Assembly: GCA_002840755.1 (NCBI GenBank)
Contig: PHBZ01000005.1
Location: forward strand, 116,036-180,035
DNA: 64,000 bases
DNA from: Chloroflexi bacterium HGW-Chloroflexi-10
Lineage (GTDB): Bacteria; Chloroflexota; Anaerolineae; Anaerolineales; Anaerolineaceae
Direction of reading: 5' to 3'
Position numbers and translations under genes: made by a program. The notes beneath the pieces were generated by a model. The model was not told where the DNA came from, ran no database searches, and saw only the letters and a program-made list of their open reading frames with translations. Below, piece after piece: positions 47,309-55,858 of this stretch. Numbering within the stretch: position 1 is the first letter of the stretch; each line of letters begins with the position of its first letter.

Positions 47309-47841
47309 TCTCTATAACCGTAATTTTTTGGATGTATGTCATTTTATTCGGGTTGATCGGAGGGATGCGCGGTTGGGCACGTGAAATTTTGGTTACCTTT
47401 AGTGTTGTCCTGGCATTATTTGTTGTTTCAGTGCTTGAACGCTTTGTCCCCTTTATTCAGGCCCTGGAGGCGAATTCTCCCATATCCGTTTTCTGGTTAC
47501 GCAGCATCTTACTGATTACCCTGGTGTTCTTTGGTTATCAGACACCTCGTTTCCCCAAAGTGGCTGGAACCGGTAAATTTGCCCGCGACAAGTTACAGGA
47601 CGTCTTGCTTGGATTGGTCATGGGCGCCATTAATGGCTACCTCATTTTTGGCACACTCTGGTTCTATATTGCAGATGCAGGTTATCCTTTCGATATCATT
47701 CAGAATCCGGATTTAAATACCGTTATCGGTCAACAAGCACAAGAATTACTGAAAATGATGCCCCCCACAATATTTGGTTCACCCACCATTTATTTTGCTG
47801 TAGCCATCTCATTTGTATTTGTCCTGGTGGTATTCCTATGA
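47305..47841 (+). CDS. CvpA-like small membrane protein inside the dcw cluster
   Basis: The 178-residue protein has about four hydrophobic segments (FWMYVILFGLIGGMRGWAREILVTFSVVLALFVVSVL as two in a row, SVFWLRSILLITLVFFGY, IYFAVAISFVFVLVVFL). The opening GLIGGMRGWAREIL resembles the CvpA family (GxxRGxxxE). It is joined to murG and murC by 4-base ATGA overlaps, which implies coupled expression. CvpA proteins have been linked to envelope integrity, but no role is established. Family assignment is tentative. Confidence 0.65.
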   Translation: MISITVIFWMYVILFGLIGGMRGWAREILVTFSVVLALFVVSVLERFVPFIQALEANSPISVFWLRSILLITLVFFGYQTPRFPKVAGTGKFARDKLQDVLLGLVMGAINGYLIFGTLWFYIADAGYPFDIIQNPDLNTVIGQQAQELLKMMPPTIFGSPTIYFAVAISFVFVLVVFL

Positions 47842-49223
47842 GAAAACACGTTTTCTTCATTGGGATCGGTGGATATGGACTTTCAGCAATCGCCCGGCTG
47901 CTAAAGGAGAAAGGCTATGTTGTTTCCGGCTCAGACTCGCAACTCACCGACCTGGCACTGGATCTGCGTAAAAATGGTGTCACTGTTTATGAAGGCCACC
48001 ATCCGGATCATTTGGTAGCAGTCGATATCGTCGTCCGCTCATCCGCTATCTCAGATGACAACCCGGAAGTTCAGGCTGCCCATATCAAAGGGATTCCGGT
48101 GATGAAACGCTCAGACTTTTTGGGTGAGATTATGCAAGGCTATATTGGCATCGGTGTAGCCGGCACACATGGTAAAACCACTACAACCGCCATGATCGCC
48201 TGGATGTTGGCGGCATTGGACCAGGAACCAACTTACATCATTGGAGGTGTTTCCAAAAACCTGGGAAACAATGCTCATGCCGGCGCCGGTAAATATTTTG
48301 TGATTGAAGCCGATGAATATGATCGCATGTTTTTGGGGTTATCGCCCACCATGGCCGTCATCACTAATATCGAACACGATCATCCGGATTGCTTTCCCAC
48401 AGCCCTCGATTATCAGATGGCTTTTCATGGGTATTGCCAACGCGTTCAACCACAAGGTTTTATCCTGGCCTGCGGTGATGACGCCGGCGTAAAGAAATTG
48501 ATTGGAATGGTCAAAAATAAACGTATAATCACTTATGGTATCGAACCAGGCAATGATTATCAGGCTGTCGATATCACAGTTAATGCAATCGGAGGCCACA
48601 ACTTCAGCCTGGTTCACCACATGCCCACTGGGGAAAAGGTTCTGACCAGTGTGGAGCTACAGGTTCCCGGGCGTCATAATGTGCGCAACGCCTCAGCCGC
48701 AATTGCAATTGCCCACCAGGCCAACCAGAATATACAAAGGGCTGCCCGGGTATTGCGCCAGTTCACCGGTACCGGCAGACGTTTTGAAATACTGGGAGAA
48801 GCCCGGGGAATCACCATCATTGATGACTATGCGCATCACCCTACTGAGATTGAAACTACACTTGAAGGTGCCCGCAGCCGCTACCCCCAGCGCAAAATTT
48901 GGGTTGTCTGGCAGCCGCATACCTTCTCACGCACCCAAACCTTATTCGAAGCTTTTTGCAATGCTTTTTCTCTGGCCGATCATGTTATCGTCAGTGAGAT
49001 TTTTGCCTCCCGTGAACAAAGCACCGGCTTTTCTGCCGCTCAGGTCGTGGAGGCTATGCACCACCCTTCAGCCAGGTTTATTCCTACCCTACCAGAGATC
49101 ACTCAATTCTTAATTGATAATCTGCATGAGCAAGACGTTTTATTGGTCCTTTCGGCTGGCAATGCCAATCAGATCAGCCGTGAACTATTAGCCCATTTGT
49201 CAAAACAGGAGGAAGAGTTATGA
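47838..49223 (+). CDS. murC: UDP-N-acetylmuramate--L-alanine ligase
   Basis: MurC attaches L-Ala to UDP-MurNAc. The 461-residue protein has the Rossmann opening HVFFIGIGGYGLSAIARLL, GSDSQLTD, the P-loop GVAGTHGKTTTTAMI (107-121), EADEYDRMFLGLSPT, NIEHDHPDCF, and FTGTGRRFEILGEARGITIIDDYAHHPTEI. All are MurC-specific. It overlaps neighbours on both sides by 4 bases. Confidence 0.97.
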   Translation: MRKHVFFIGIGGYGLSAIARLLKEKGYVVSGSDSQLTDLALDLRKNGVTVYEGHHPDHLVAVDIVVRSSAISDDNPEVQAAHIKGIPVMKRSDFLGEIMQGYIGIGVAGTHGKTTTTAMIAWMLAALDQEPTYIIGGVSKNLGNNAHAGAGKYFVIEADEYDRMFLGLSPTMAVITNIEHDHPDCFPTALDYQMAFHGYCQRVQPQGFILACGDDAGVKKLIGMVKNKRIITYGIEPGNDYQAVDITVNAIGGHNFSLVHHMPTGEKVLTSVELQVPGRHNVRNASAAIAIAHQANQNIQRAARVLRQFTGTGRRFEILGEARGITIIDDYAHHPTEIETTLEGARSRYPQRKIWVVWQPHTFSRTQTLFEAFCNAFSLADHVIVSEIFASREQSTGFSAAQVVEAMHHPSARFIPTLPEITQFLIDNLHEQDVLLVLSAGNANQISRELLAHLSKQEEEL

Positions 49224-49411
49224 GTTCAGAAAAAAAAGATAAACGCTTCGACTCCAACACATTGGATTTTGGATTGTCCCTTGAAGTGAAAAAAACGCGA
49301 AAAGCAAAAGATGATATTTTACGCAGTTCGGAACAGCCGGATCGTTTGCAGACTGTGGAAAATAAAGAAGATGTTGTTCAACGCTTGATTAGATTCTTGC
49401 GCACCGATTAA
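49220..49411 (+). CDS. 63-residue protein of unknown function between murC and murB
   Basis: The ORF starts in an ATGA overlap with the murC stop, with AGGAGGAAGAG just upstream, a very strong ribosome site. It ends 9 bases before murB. The highly charged product (SSEKKDKRFDSNTLDFGLSL, then EDVVQRLIRFLRTD) has no membrane helix and is probably soluble and partly disordered, with a possible amphipathic helix at its end. I recognise no family. Its tight placement makes it likely to be a real gene. Confidence 0.75.
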   Translation: MSSEKKDKRFDSNTLDFGLSLEVKKTRKAKDDILRSSEQPDRLQTVENKEDVVQRLIRFLRTD

Positions 49412-49420
49412 AGGAACCAA

Positions 49421-50389
49421 ATGAAACTGGTACCAGAACCAATAAAAGCCGCACTAAAAAACCGCTTTGGCCGTCGTTTTCAGGAACAGACGCCGCTCAG
49501 TGGTTTAACCACGGCTCATGTTGGCGGACCAGCAGAAGTCTTGATCAGCATTGAAACTGGTACCGAACTTTCTGAGACCTGCCAGTATTTATGGGAAAAC
49601 GATATCCCCATGTTGGTAATGGGCGCCGGTTCAAACCTGCTCTTTTCAGAAGACGGCTTTTTCGGGGTCATCTTACTCAACCGCACCAAGAGAATTGAGG
49701 TTATCCCAACCTCAACGCCACCGCAGATATTTGCCGAAAGCGGTGCTAACTTGGGTATGCTGGCCCGCAAAGCGGCTCTCGCCGGTATTGCCGGTTTGGA
49801 ATGGGCCTCCACAGTGCCCGGTACGGTTGGCGGCGCTGTCTATGGCAATGCCGGCGCATTTGGCGGTGATATCCATGGGAATCTTTTGCTGGCTGAAATC
49901 TTGCAACGAAATGAAGGCCGGCAAACTTTCACAAATGAAACGATGGAGTATGCTTACCGCAGCAGCATTCTTAAACGCCAACCGCGGAAATCCGTCATTA
50001 TTTCGGCAGTGTTTACCGGCACACAAGACGACCCAATTGCCATTCAGGAACGCATGCGGGTTTACAGTGAGCGCCGTCGCTCCACCCAACCTCCCGGAGC
50101 CAGTATGGGGTCCATGTTTAAAAACCCCCAGGGAGACTACGCCGGTCGTTTAATTGAAGCAGCCGGGTTGAAAGGGACTCAGATTGGCGGCGCAAGAATT
50201 TCAGAAATTCATGCAAACTTCTTTGTCAACAGTCCTGAATCAAAATCGAATGATATCTGGCAATTGGTGCAGTTAGCACAAGCGGCAGTGTTTGATAAAT
50301 TTCAAGTAAAACTAGAATTAGAGGTTGAAGCCATTGGTTTTTCGTCCCAACCCAACAACGGTACCTCATCAATTGGGAAGGCAGTCTGA
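49421..50389 (+). CDS. murB: UDP-N-acetylenolpyruvoylglucosamine reductase
   Basis: MurB reduces UDP-GlcNAc-enolpyruvate to UDP-MurNAc with FAD and NADPH. The 322 residues have the FAD-binding features PLSGLTTAHVGGPAEVLI, VMGAGSNLLFSEDGF, GLEWASTVPGTVGGAVYGNAGAFGG, YRSSILK, and the catalytic region PPGASMGSMFKNP with DYAGRLIEAAGLKG and ISEIHANFFVN. AAAGGAACC precedes the ATG. Confidence 0.96.
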   Translation: MKLVPEPIKAALKNRFGRRFQEQTPLSGLTTAHVGGPAEVLISIETGTELSETCQYLWENDIPMLVMGAGSNLLFSEDGFFGVILLNRTKRIEVIPTSTPPQIFAESGANLGMLARKAALAGIAGLEWASTVPGTVGGAVYGNAGAFGGDIHGNLLLAEILQRNEGRQTFTNETMEYAYRSSILKRQPRKSVIISAVFTGTQDDPIAIQERMRVYSERRRSTQPPGASMGSMFKNPQGDYAGRLIEAAGLKGTQIGGARISEIHANFFVNSPESKSNDIWQLVQLAQAAVFDKFQVKLELEVEAIGFSSQPNNGTSSIGKAV

Positions 50390-50390
50390 T

Positions 50391-51512
50391 ATGAAAAAAT
50401 TATTTGTAGCAATTCTTTTTGGTGGCAGGTCCGGTGAACACGAAATTTCCTTGTTATCGGCGCGCTCGGTTTTGGAAAAAATCGACCGTGACCGCTTTGA
50501 GGTGATTGAAGTCGGTATCACCCAGGAAGGGACATGGCTGGTTGGTAAACAGGTGTTAAAAGCTTTCGAGGAAAGAAACTATTCGCTGCTCAAACCAGCC
50601 TGTTTGATTGCTGAACCAGGCTCCCATACAATTTATACCCGTGAAAAACGGGATGATCATGATCAGTTACGCCCTTACCGGAAAATTGATGTAATCTTCC
50701 CCGTTTTACATGGCACATTTGGCGAAGATGGTACGCTTCAGGGATTGCTCGAATTAATGGAAATCGCTTACGTCGGCGCCGGTGTTTTGGGTTCTGCCGT
50801 AGGTATGGATAAAGCCCTTTTTAAACATGTAATGCGTGCGAACCAGGTGCCAGTCCTTTCGGATCTGGTTTTTTCCCGCAAAGAGATAGAAAGCGGCCTG
50901 GAACAGGTTCTGGATACTTGCGAATCATTGAGCGCCTACCCTCTCTTTACCAAACCGGCTAACCTGGGTTCCTCAGTGGGCATTGCCAAGTGCAATAACC
51001 GCGAGCAATTAACAGAAGGTTTGCAGGACGCCGCCCGTTATGACCGCCGCGTAATGGTTGAAAAAGGGCTGCAAAAGCCAATGGAAATTGAAATTTCTGT
51101 GCTGGGTAACGAATTTCCCCAGGCTTCAGTCCCCGGCGAAATCGTCCCGGGAGATGATTTTTATACCTATGAAGATAAATATATCAATGGCATTTCACAT
51201 TCTGTTATACCCGCCGAATTACCACCCGAAATGATGGATAGCATCCGTGACATCGCCATTCGCGCCTATAAGGCAATCGACTGTGCCGGAATGGCCCGGG
51301 TTGACTTTTTGGTAGACCAGGATGGTAAGGAAATCTACCTGAACGAGCTGAACACCATCCCTGGTTTTACCCAGATCAGCATGTATTCAAAATTATGGGA
51401 AGCCAGTGGAATTTCATACAGTGATCTCATCACCCGCCTGATTGATCTGGCACTGGATCGCCAACAAGAACGCACTCGCTCACTTCACCAATATCGGAGG
51501 AAAGACGCATGA
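50391..51512 (+). CDS. ddl: D-alanine--D-alanine ligase
   Basis: Ddl makes D-Ala-D-Ala for MurF. The 373-residue ATP-grasp protein has [118 protein letters not shown]-acid choice at the specificity positions cannot be judged by eye. The ATG at 50391 follows the murB stop by one base, with GGGAAGG upstream. It overlaps ftsQ by 4 bases. Confidence 0.96.
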   Translation: MKKLFVAILFGGRSGEHEISLLSARSVLEKIDRDRFEVIEVGITQEGTWLVGKQVLKAFEERNYSLLKPACLIAEPGSHTIYTREKRDDHDQLRPYRKIDVIFPVLHGTFGEDGTLQGLLELMEIAYVGAGVLGSAVGMDKALFKHVMRANQVPVLSDLVFSRKEIESGLEQVLDTCESLSAYPLFTKPANLGSSVGIAKCNNREQLTEGLQDAARYDRRVMVEKGLQKPMEIEISVLGNEFPQASVPGEIVPGDDFYTYEDKYINGISHSVIPAELPPEMMDSIRDIAIRAYKAIDCAGMARVDFLVDQDGKEIYLNELNTIPGFTQISMYSKLWEASGISYSDLITRLIDLALDRQQERTRSLHQYRRKDA

Positions 51513-52522
51513 GTACAATAAGAAGCACTTCATCCCGTTCAGACCAGGTTCGCTCCCGCCAGCAGCAGCGTACAACCGAGCGCCTGAAAAAATCCAATCA
51601 AAATGTCACCCATGTGGCTTCTCGCCCCGCAATGCCAGTCTATTCCCGTTCCAATATCGCCGGTATGAATTACACAGCTCCACAGCAGCGCGCCCGCCGC
51701 CAATACTATTATTCGTTAGGCGCTACCGGTGCTGAAATCCGTTTGCCGGCTATTCAGACCCAAAATTTGGGCTGGCGGCTGCTTTCTGCAGCTATTCTGG
51801 CTTTTTCATTCTTTGCGCTTTATTTCTTGTTTAACTCACCCGATTTTCAAATTCAACAGCTTGAAGCGCAGGGAATCCAGCGATTAACCACCTCAGACCT
51901 GAATAGCGTTATCGATCTTCAAGGGAAATCAATAATATATGTGAATGCCAGCAAAGTTCAGGCCGATCTTACAGAAGCTTTTCCGGAACTGAGCAATATT
52001 CAGGTATCGATTAACATGCCGAATCAGGTACTCATAACCTGCACGGAACGTCAACCGGTGTTGGCCTGGAAAACCGAAAGCCAAACCTACTGGTTAGATC
52101 AGGAAGGGGTAATGATCCCGCCTCGTGGAGAATTTGGCGAGTTATTAACCATCACAGCCAGTGAAGAACCCCCCATTCTGGCAGTCATCGCTCCGGCGGA
52201 AACGGAAGCAGCCGCTGCAGAGCAAAAACTTTCTCCCGCAGAAATTGAAGGTTGGGGACGTCAGGTGGATATAAGCCTGATCAATGCTGCCTTTCAACTC
52301 AGTCTGCAGGTTCCACAAGGCACGCCCATACTGTATAATCCTGAACATGGACTCGGATGGGAAGACCCCAGTGGATGGGATGTCTATGTCGGGTTGACTT
52401 TAAATGATATAGAGTATAAATTAAAAGCTTATCAGGAATTAATTGTAAAATTAGGAGAAGAAGGGATCACTCCCAGCTTGGTTAGCTTTGAACGATTGCA
52501 TGCACCATTCTACAGGGAGTAG
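51509..52522 (+). CDS. ftsQ: Cell division protein FtsQ (POTRA domain)
   Basis: The 337-residue protein has a basic cytoplasmic N-terminus of about 90 residues, one membrane helix (LLSAAILAFSFFALYFLFN) and a POTRA domain (FQIQQLEAQGIQRLTTSDLNSVI, IYVNASKVQADLTEAFPELSNIQVSI, NQVLITCTERQPVLAWK). It also has the family WLDQEGVMIPP-like strand. Position before ftsA and the fold support FtsQ/DivIB, which bridges FtsL/FtsB and the divisome. It overlaps ddl by 4 bases. Confidence 0.88.
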   Translation: MSTIRSTSSRSDQVRSRQQQRTTERLKKSNQNVTHVASRPAMPVYSRSNIAGMNYTAPQQRARRQYYYSLGATGAEIRLPAIQTQNLGWRLLSAAILAFSFFALYFLFNSPDFQIQQLEAQGIQRLTTSDLNSVIDLQGKSIIYVNASKVQADLTEAFPELSNIQVSINMPNQVLITCTERQPVLAWKTESQTYWLDQEGVMIPPRGEFGELLTITASEEPPILAVIAPAETEAAAAEQKLSPAEIEGWGRQVDISLINAAFQLSLQVPQGTPILYNPEHGLGWEDPSGWDVYVGLTLNDIEYKLKAYQELIVKLGEEGITPSLVSFERLHAPFYRE

Positions 52523-52528
52523 GTGAAA

Positions 52529-53767
52529 ATGGAAGAACCTATCGTCGTTGGAATTGATATCGGAACTACCAAAGTTTGTACCTTGATCGGACGGATCGAG
52601 GGCGAACGTGGTATTCGCGTTTTGGGTGTTGGAATCGAACCTTCTCAAGGCATCCGCAAAGGAACCATTGTAGACCTGGCCGCGGCAGCTCAAAGTATTG
52701 CCCGTTCCATAGAAAAAGCCCAGCGTTCCAGCGGGCTGGAGATTACCGATGCTCAGGTCAGCCTGGCCGGCTCCCATATCTCCTCAGTCAATAATCGCGG
52801 GGTTGCAGCCGTTTCCGGCGGCATAATCGACATCAATGATGTACACCGTGCATTAGAAGCCGCACAGGCCGTAAATATCCCTCATAACCGGGAAATCATC
52901 ACCACTATCCAGCGCGGCTTCATCGTAGACGGTCAGGATGGCATTCGCAGCCCCATTGGTATGCACGGTTACCGCCTGGAAGTGGAAGCACACATGATCA
53001 CGGCTGCCCAGGCAACTGTCGAAAATATCCGCCAGAGCGTGGAAGCCGCCGGCGTTCATGTAACCCAATTTGTGCTCAATCCCCTGGCTTCCGCCGAAGT
53101 AGTTCTCTCAGAGACCGAACGCAACATGGGCTCAATCATCTGTGATATTGGCGGCGGCACCACCGACCTGGCCATCTATATTGATGGTGACGTATGGCAT
53201 ACCATGGTCCTGGCAGTCGGTGGAAATCACATTACGTCAGATATTGCTCACGGCTTACGCCTTCCCATGGAAGAAGCCGAAAAGGTTAAGAAACAATTCG
53301 GTCACGCCATCAAAAATGAAGTCAGTGAAGAGGAAATGTTCACTGTTCGCAGTTTTGGTGATGAGGCCGTAACCCAAATCCCGCGCCGGGACCTGGCGCA
53401 CATCATCGAAGCTCGCGCTGAAGAGATTTTTGAACTTGTGCTGCAAGAGATTAAACGTTCCGGATACGATGGGCTTTTACCGGCTGGCATGGTGCTGACC
53501 GGCGGAAGCAGCCTGTTGCCCGGCATCCGCCCCCTGGCCAGTAGAATCCTGGGGCTGCCGGTGCGTTTGGCTCGTCCGGAAAATCTGGTAGGCCTGGTGG
53601 ACCAATTGCACTCACCAGCTTTTTCTACCAGTGTCGGCTTGCTGTACTTTGCAATGGCGATGAACGAATCGGCCGTGCCTGCGCGTGGCGCCCGGTTCGC
53701 ATCCAAAGGAGGCAGCTCGGATTTTATGACCAAAGTGATGGAATTCCTGAAAAGGATTTCACCATGA
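52529..53767 (+). CDS. ftsA: Cell division protein FtsA
   Basis: FtsA is the actin-like protein that tethers FtsZ filaments to the membrane. The 412-residue protein has PHOSPHATE-1 motif VVGIDIGTTKVCTLI, NRGVAAVSGGIIDINDV in the 1C domain, ICDIGGGTTDLAI and GMVLTGGSSLLPGI. It ends in a basic amphipathic stretch (FMTKVMEFLKRIS), the usual membrane-targeting helix. I use the ATG at 52529 with AGGGAG/GTAGG upstream; an in-frame GTG lies two codons earlier. Confidence 0.95.
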   Translation: MEEPIVVGIDIGTTKVCTLIGRIEGERGIRVLGVGIEPSQGIRKGTIVDLAAAAQSIARSIEKAQRSSGLEITDAQVSLAGSHISSVNNRGVAAVSGGIIDINDVHRALEAAQAVNIPHNREIITTIQRGFIVDGQDGIRSPIGMHGYRLEVEAHMITAAQATVENIRQSVEAAGVHVTQFVLNPLASAEVVLSETERNMGSIICDIGGGTTDLAIYIDGDVWHTMVLAVGGNHITSDIAHGLRLPMEEAEKVKKQFGHAIKNEVSEEEMFTVRSFGDEAVTQIPRRDLAHIIEARAEEIFELVLQEIKRSGYDGLLPAGMVLTGGSSLLPGIRPLASRILGLPVRLARPENLVGLVDQLHSPAFSTSVGLLYFAMAMNESAVPARGARFASKGGSSDFMTKVMEFLKRISP

Positions 53768-53815
53768 GTTTACAATACGGGCTCATTTTTATCAGTTTTA
53801 TCGGGAGGTAGGATA

Positions 53816-54970
53816 ATGGATATCAACAAATCACAACTACAGTCAGAATCTTTTGCAAGAATTAAAGTCGTTGGTGTTGGCGGCGGCGGTTGCAATGCAG
53901 TAAACCGCATGATTTCCGAAGGCATGTCAGGAGTCGAATTTGTCGCAGTCAACACAGACGCACAGGCATTGCTGCTTTCCAAAGCAGGCATACGTGTGCG
54001 TATTGGTGATAAATCAACCCGTGGCTTAGGCGCGGGTGGTAACCCAGAAATGGGACAGAAAGCCGCCGAAGAATCAGCTGAAGAACTGTACGAAGTCATG
54101 CGTGGCTCCGATATGGTTTTTGTTACCTCTGGTTTAGGCGGTGGTACCGGAACTGGCGCTGCACCCATCGTGGCGCAGATTGCCAAAGAAGTTGGTGCGT
54201 TAACCATTGGTGTGGTCACCCGGCCATTCACCTTTGAAGGCGCGCGCCGTGCGAAATCAGCGGAAGGCGGGATCACCCGCATGAAAGAACACGCTGATAC
54301 CCTAATCGTTATTCCCAACGATCGCCTCCTACAGATTGTGGATAAACGAGCCAGTTTGCAAGATGCCTTCCGCACAGCGGATGACGTCCTGCGCCAGGGT
54401 ATTCAAGGTATTTCTGAGCTGATTACCGTGCCCGGTATGATCAACCTGGACTTTGCAGATGTTCGCGCCATTATGAGTGAAGGCGGCGCTGCCCTCATGG
54501 CAGTTGGTCGCGCTTCCGGCGAAGACCGCGCCCGCATTGCAGCAGAAGCAGCTATTTCCAGCCAGCTGCTCGACATCACCATCGACGGTGCGCGTGGCAT
54601 CCTCTTCAATGTTACCGGTGGTTCGGACCTGACCCTCTTTGAGGTCAACCAGGCTGCCGCCATCATTAAAGAGACTGCTCACCCGGATGTCAATCTCATT
54701 TTCGGCGCAGTCATTGATGAAAACTTGAAGGATGAAGTTCGCATCACGGTCATTGCCACGGGTTTTGACCGTGCGGGCGTGCGCCAGACATCGGCTTTCG
54801 AGACTCGTCCCGCAGGCCGCATGGAAGAAAACCGGTCGGCAGCCTCCACAACTGCCCATCCGCGCACAGAGCAACGTTCGTCCGCTGCGCCCACCGAATT
54901 TCAGCCTCACGTCATCAACACGGACGATCTGGATATCCCCGCTTTCCTGCGAAATCGTTCGCAGCACTAA
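53816..54970 (+). CDS. ftsZ: Cell division protein FtsZ
   Basis: FtsZ is the tubulin-like GTPase of the division ring. The 384 residues show [28 protein letters not shown], the tubulin signature [12 protein letters not shown] (107-118), NDRLLQI, the T7 loop [11 protein letters not shown] and a conserved C-terminal peptide [12 protein letters not shown] for FtsA binding, after a variable linker. GGGAGGTAGG gives a very strong ribosome site, in line with high expression. A 48-bp gap separates it from ftsA. It is the last gene of the cluster. Confidence 0.97.
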   Translation: MDINKSQLQSESFARIKVVGVGGGGCNAVNRMISEGMSGVEFVAVNTDAQALLLSKAGIRVRIGDKSTRGLGAGGNPEMGQKAAEESAEELYEVMRGSDMVFVTSGLGGGTGTGAAPIVAQIAKEVGALTIGVVTRPFTFEGARRAKSAEGGITRMKEHADTLIVIPNDRLLQIVDKRASLQDAFRTADDVLRQGIQGISELITVPGMINLDFADVRAIMSEGGAALMAVGRASGEDRARIAAEAAISSQLLDITIDGARGILFNVTGGSDLTLFEVNQAAAIIKETAHPDVNLIFGAVIDENLKDEVRITVIATGFDRAGVRQTSAFETRPAGRMEENRSAASTTAHPRTEQRSSAAPTEFQPHVINTDDLDIPAFLRNRSQH

Positions 54971-54993
54971 GCGGATTCCCTCCCCCCTTGTAA

Positions 54994-55027
54994 TCCCCGC
55001 TTCTCTAAGCCTTCAGAGAAGCGGGGA
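54994..55027 (+). terminator. Long hairpin after ftsZ, possible terminator or 3' protector
   Basis: A perfect 12-bp stem CCCCGCTTCTCT (54995-55006) / AGAGAAGCGGGG (55015-55026) with an 8-base loop lies 24 bases after the ftsZ stop. It has no T run, so it is a weak intrinsic terminator and may instead stabilise the transcript end or act with Rho. Confidence 0.55.
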
Positions 55028-55056
55028 CATTACCCAAAAGGCGGGAGAAAGGTCTT

Positions 55057-55164
55057 ATGATGACGCTCCACGGAATGTCCCACTTGAACTCCATGTCTCC
55101 TCCCACTTTCTTCACAATTACCCGGGTAACCGCCAGGCTTCCCCTCCCACAATTGGAAGTCTGA
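55057..55164 (+). CDS. Candidate small protein after ftsZ
   Basis: A 35-codon ORF (MMTLHGMSHLNSMSPP, ending RLPLPQLEV) is preceded by GGGAGAAAGG four bases from the ATG, a strong ribosome site. It ends 16 bases before a good terminator. There is no promoter of its own in sight, so it would be read through from ftsZ. The product resembles nothing I know. The stretch could equally be a structured RNA lying between two hairpins. Confidence 0.3.
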   Translation: MMTLHGMSHLNSMSPPTFFTITRVTARLPLPQLEV

Positions 55165-55180
55165 GCAGAACCTCAAAGAA

Positions 55181-55215
55181 ACCACCGGACGCGCAGCGGT
55201 GGTTTTTTATTTTTC
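55181..55215 (+). terminator. Rho-independent terminator after the dcw cluster
   Basis: Stem ACCACCG (55181-55187) / CGGTGGT (55197-55203) with a 9-base loop is followed by a long T-rich tail. It is the first strong terminator after ftsZ and probably ends the dcw transcript. Confidence 0.85.
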
Positions 55216-55696
55216 CAGATACCACCCGCTCTTAATACCACCTGCCCCTTGCGAAATTCATCGTGCCCTTCAGGGTAATACTCCGCCTCTATTTTTCCAA
55301 CCCAGCATCCCATATACCACCTGCTCTAAGCGATATTGTATTTCGCTTCTGTCATTCCAAACGCCACCCCCCCTTGTCTGATAGTGACAGGGTCGTACCG
55401 GTGGCTGGCCGGTTGGTAGACTGCGCGGTTTTCATTAATTATTGACCATTCCAGTAATTATTTCTTTCTTTTTTCTGCAAAGTATCAGCAGGTTTTTTTA
55501 ACGTTTAACCGGAACGGCCACTCCGAATTCGGACAACCATCTCCCACTTGTGGCAAAATAAACCCGATTCACCTTTACTCCCCCCAAATCTATGGCATAA
55601 ATATGGGGGCACAACCGAAGAATCTCTTCCCGAAACAAACTAGAACATAAATTCAAATAATCAGAAAACTTTAAGAAAGATTCATACCCTTTCGAC
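55216..55696. other. Intergenic region without a recognised gene
   Basis: Between the terminator and the nrdR promoter I find no convincing gene. Three copies of ATACCACCYGC lie at 55219, 55235 and 55314. A 76-codon minus-strand frame (55498-55728) overlaps the nrdR promoter, has no clear ribosome site and matches no family, so it is not called. The rest is AT-rich and unremarkable. Confidence 0.6.
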
Positions 55697-55725
55697 TTGC
55701 ACTGCTCCTCAGGATATGCTAAAAT
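55697..55725 (+). promoter_or_regulatory. Promoter of nrdR-nrdJ
   Basis: TTGCAC (55697-55702) and TAAAAT (55720-55725) are separated by exactly 17 bases, near consensus. The predicted start is near 55732, which leaves a leader of about 125 bases. Confidence 0.7.
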
Positions 55726-55756
55726 CAAAACCGTAAATACAAGGCATCAACGTTAT

Positions 55757-55780
55757 TACACCACCATATATGGTGGTGTA
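55757..55780. promoter_or_regulatory. Palindromic NrdR-box-like operator
   Basis: A perfect 24-bp palindrome, with half-site TACACCACCATA (55757-55768), lies in the leader about 26 bases after the predicted start. Its centre CCACCATATATGGTGG matches the NrdR-box core (C-N-ATATAT-N-G) known from ribonucleotide-reductase operons. NrdR boxes usually come in pairs; I find only one here. The same sequence could form an RNA hairpin. Confidence 0.6.
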
Positions 55781-55858
55781 TATTTTCAAAAAGCATATTG
55801 CATCATCTTCTCAACAAAAGAGAAGCACCTCTGGACAGTACTCAAAAAGGAGGGTCTG

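Noticed and set aside
53770..54967. Minus-strand ORFs of 201 and 212 codons opposite ftsZ
   Set aside because: They lie entirely within ftsZ, lack ribosome sites and have low-complexity translations. They are open by chance from codon bias in a highly expressed gene.
55498..55728. A 76-codon minus-strand ORF between ftsZ and nrdR
   Set aside because: It overlaps the nrdR promoter, has no evident ribosome site and no recognisable motif. I cannot support it as a gene.
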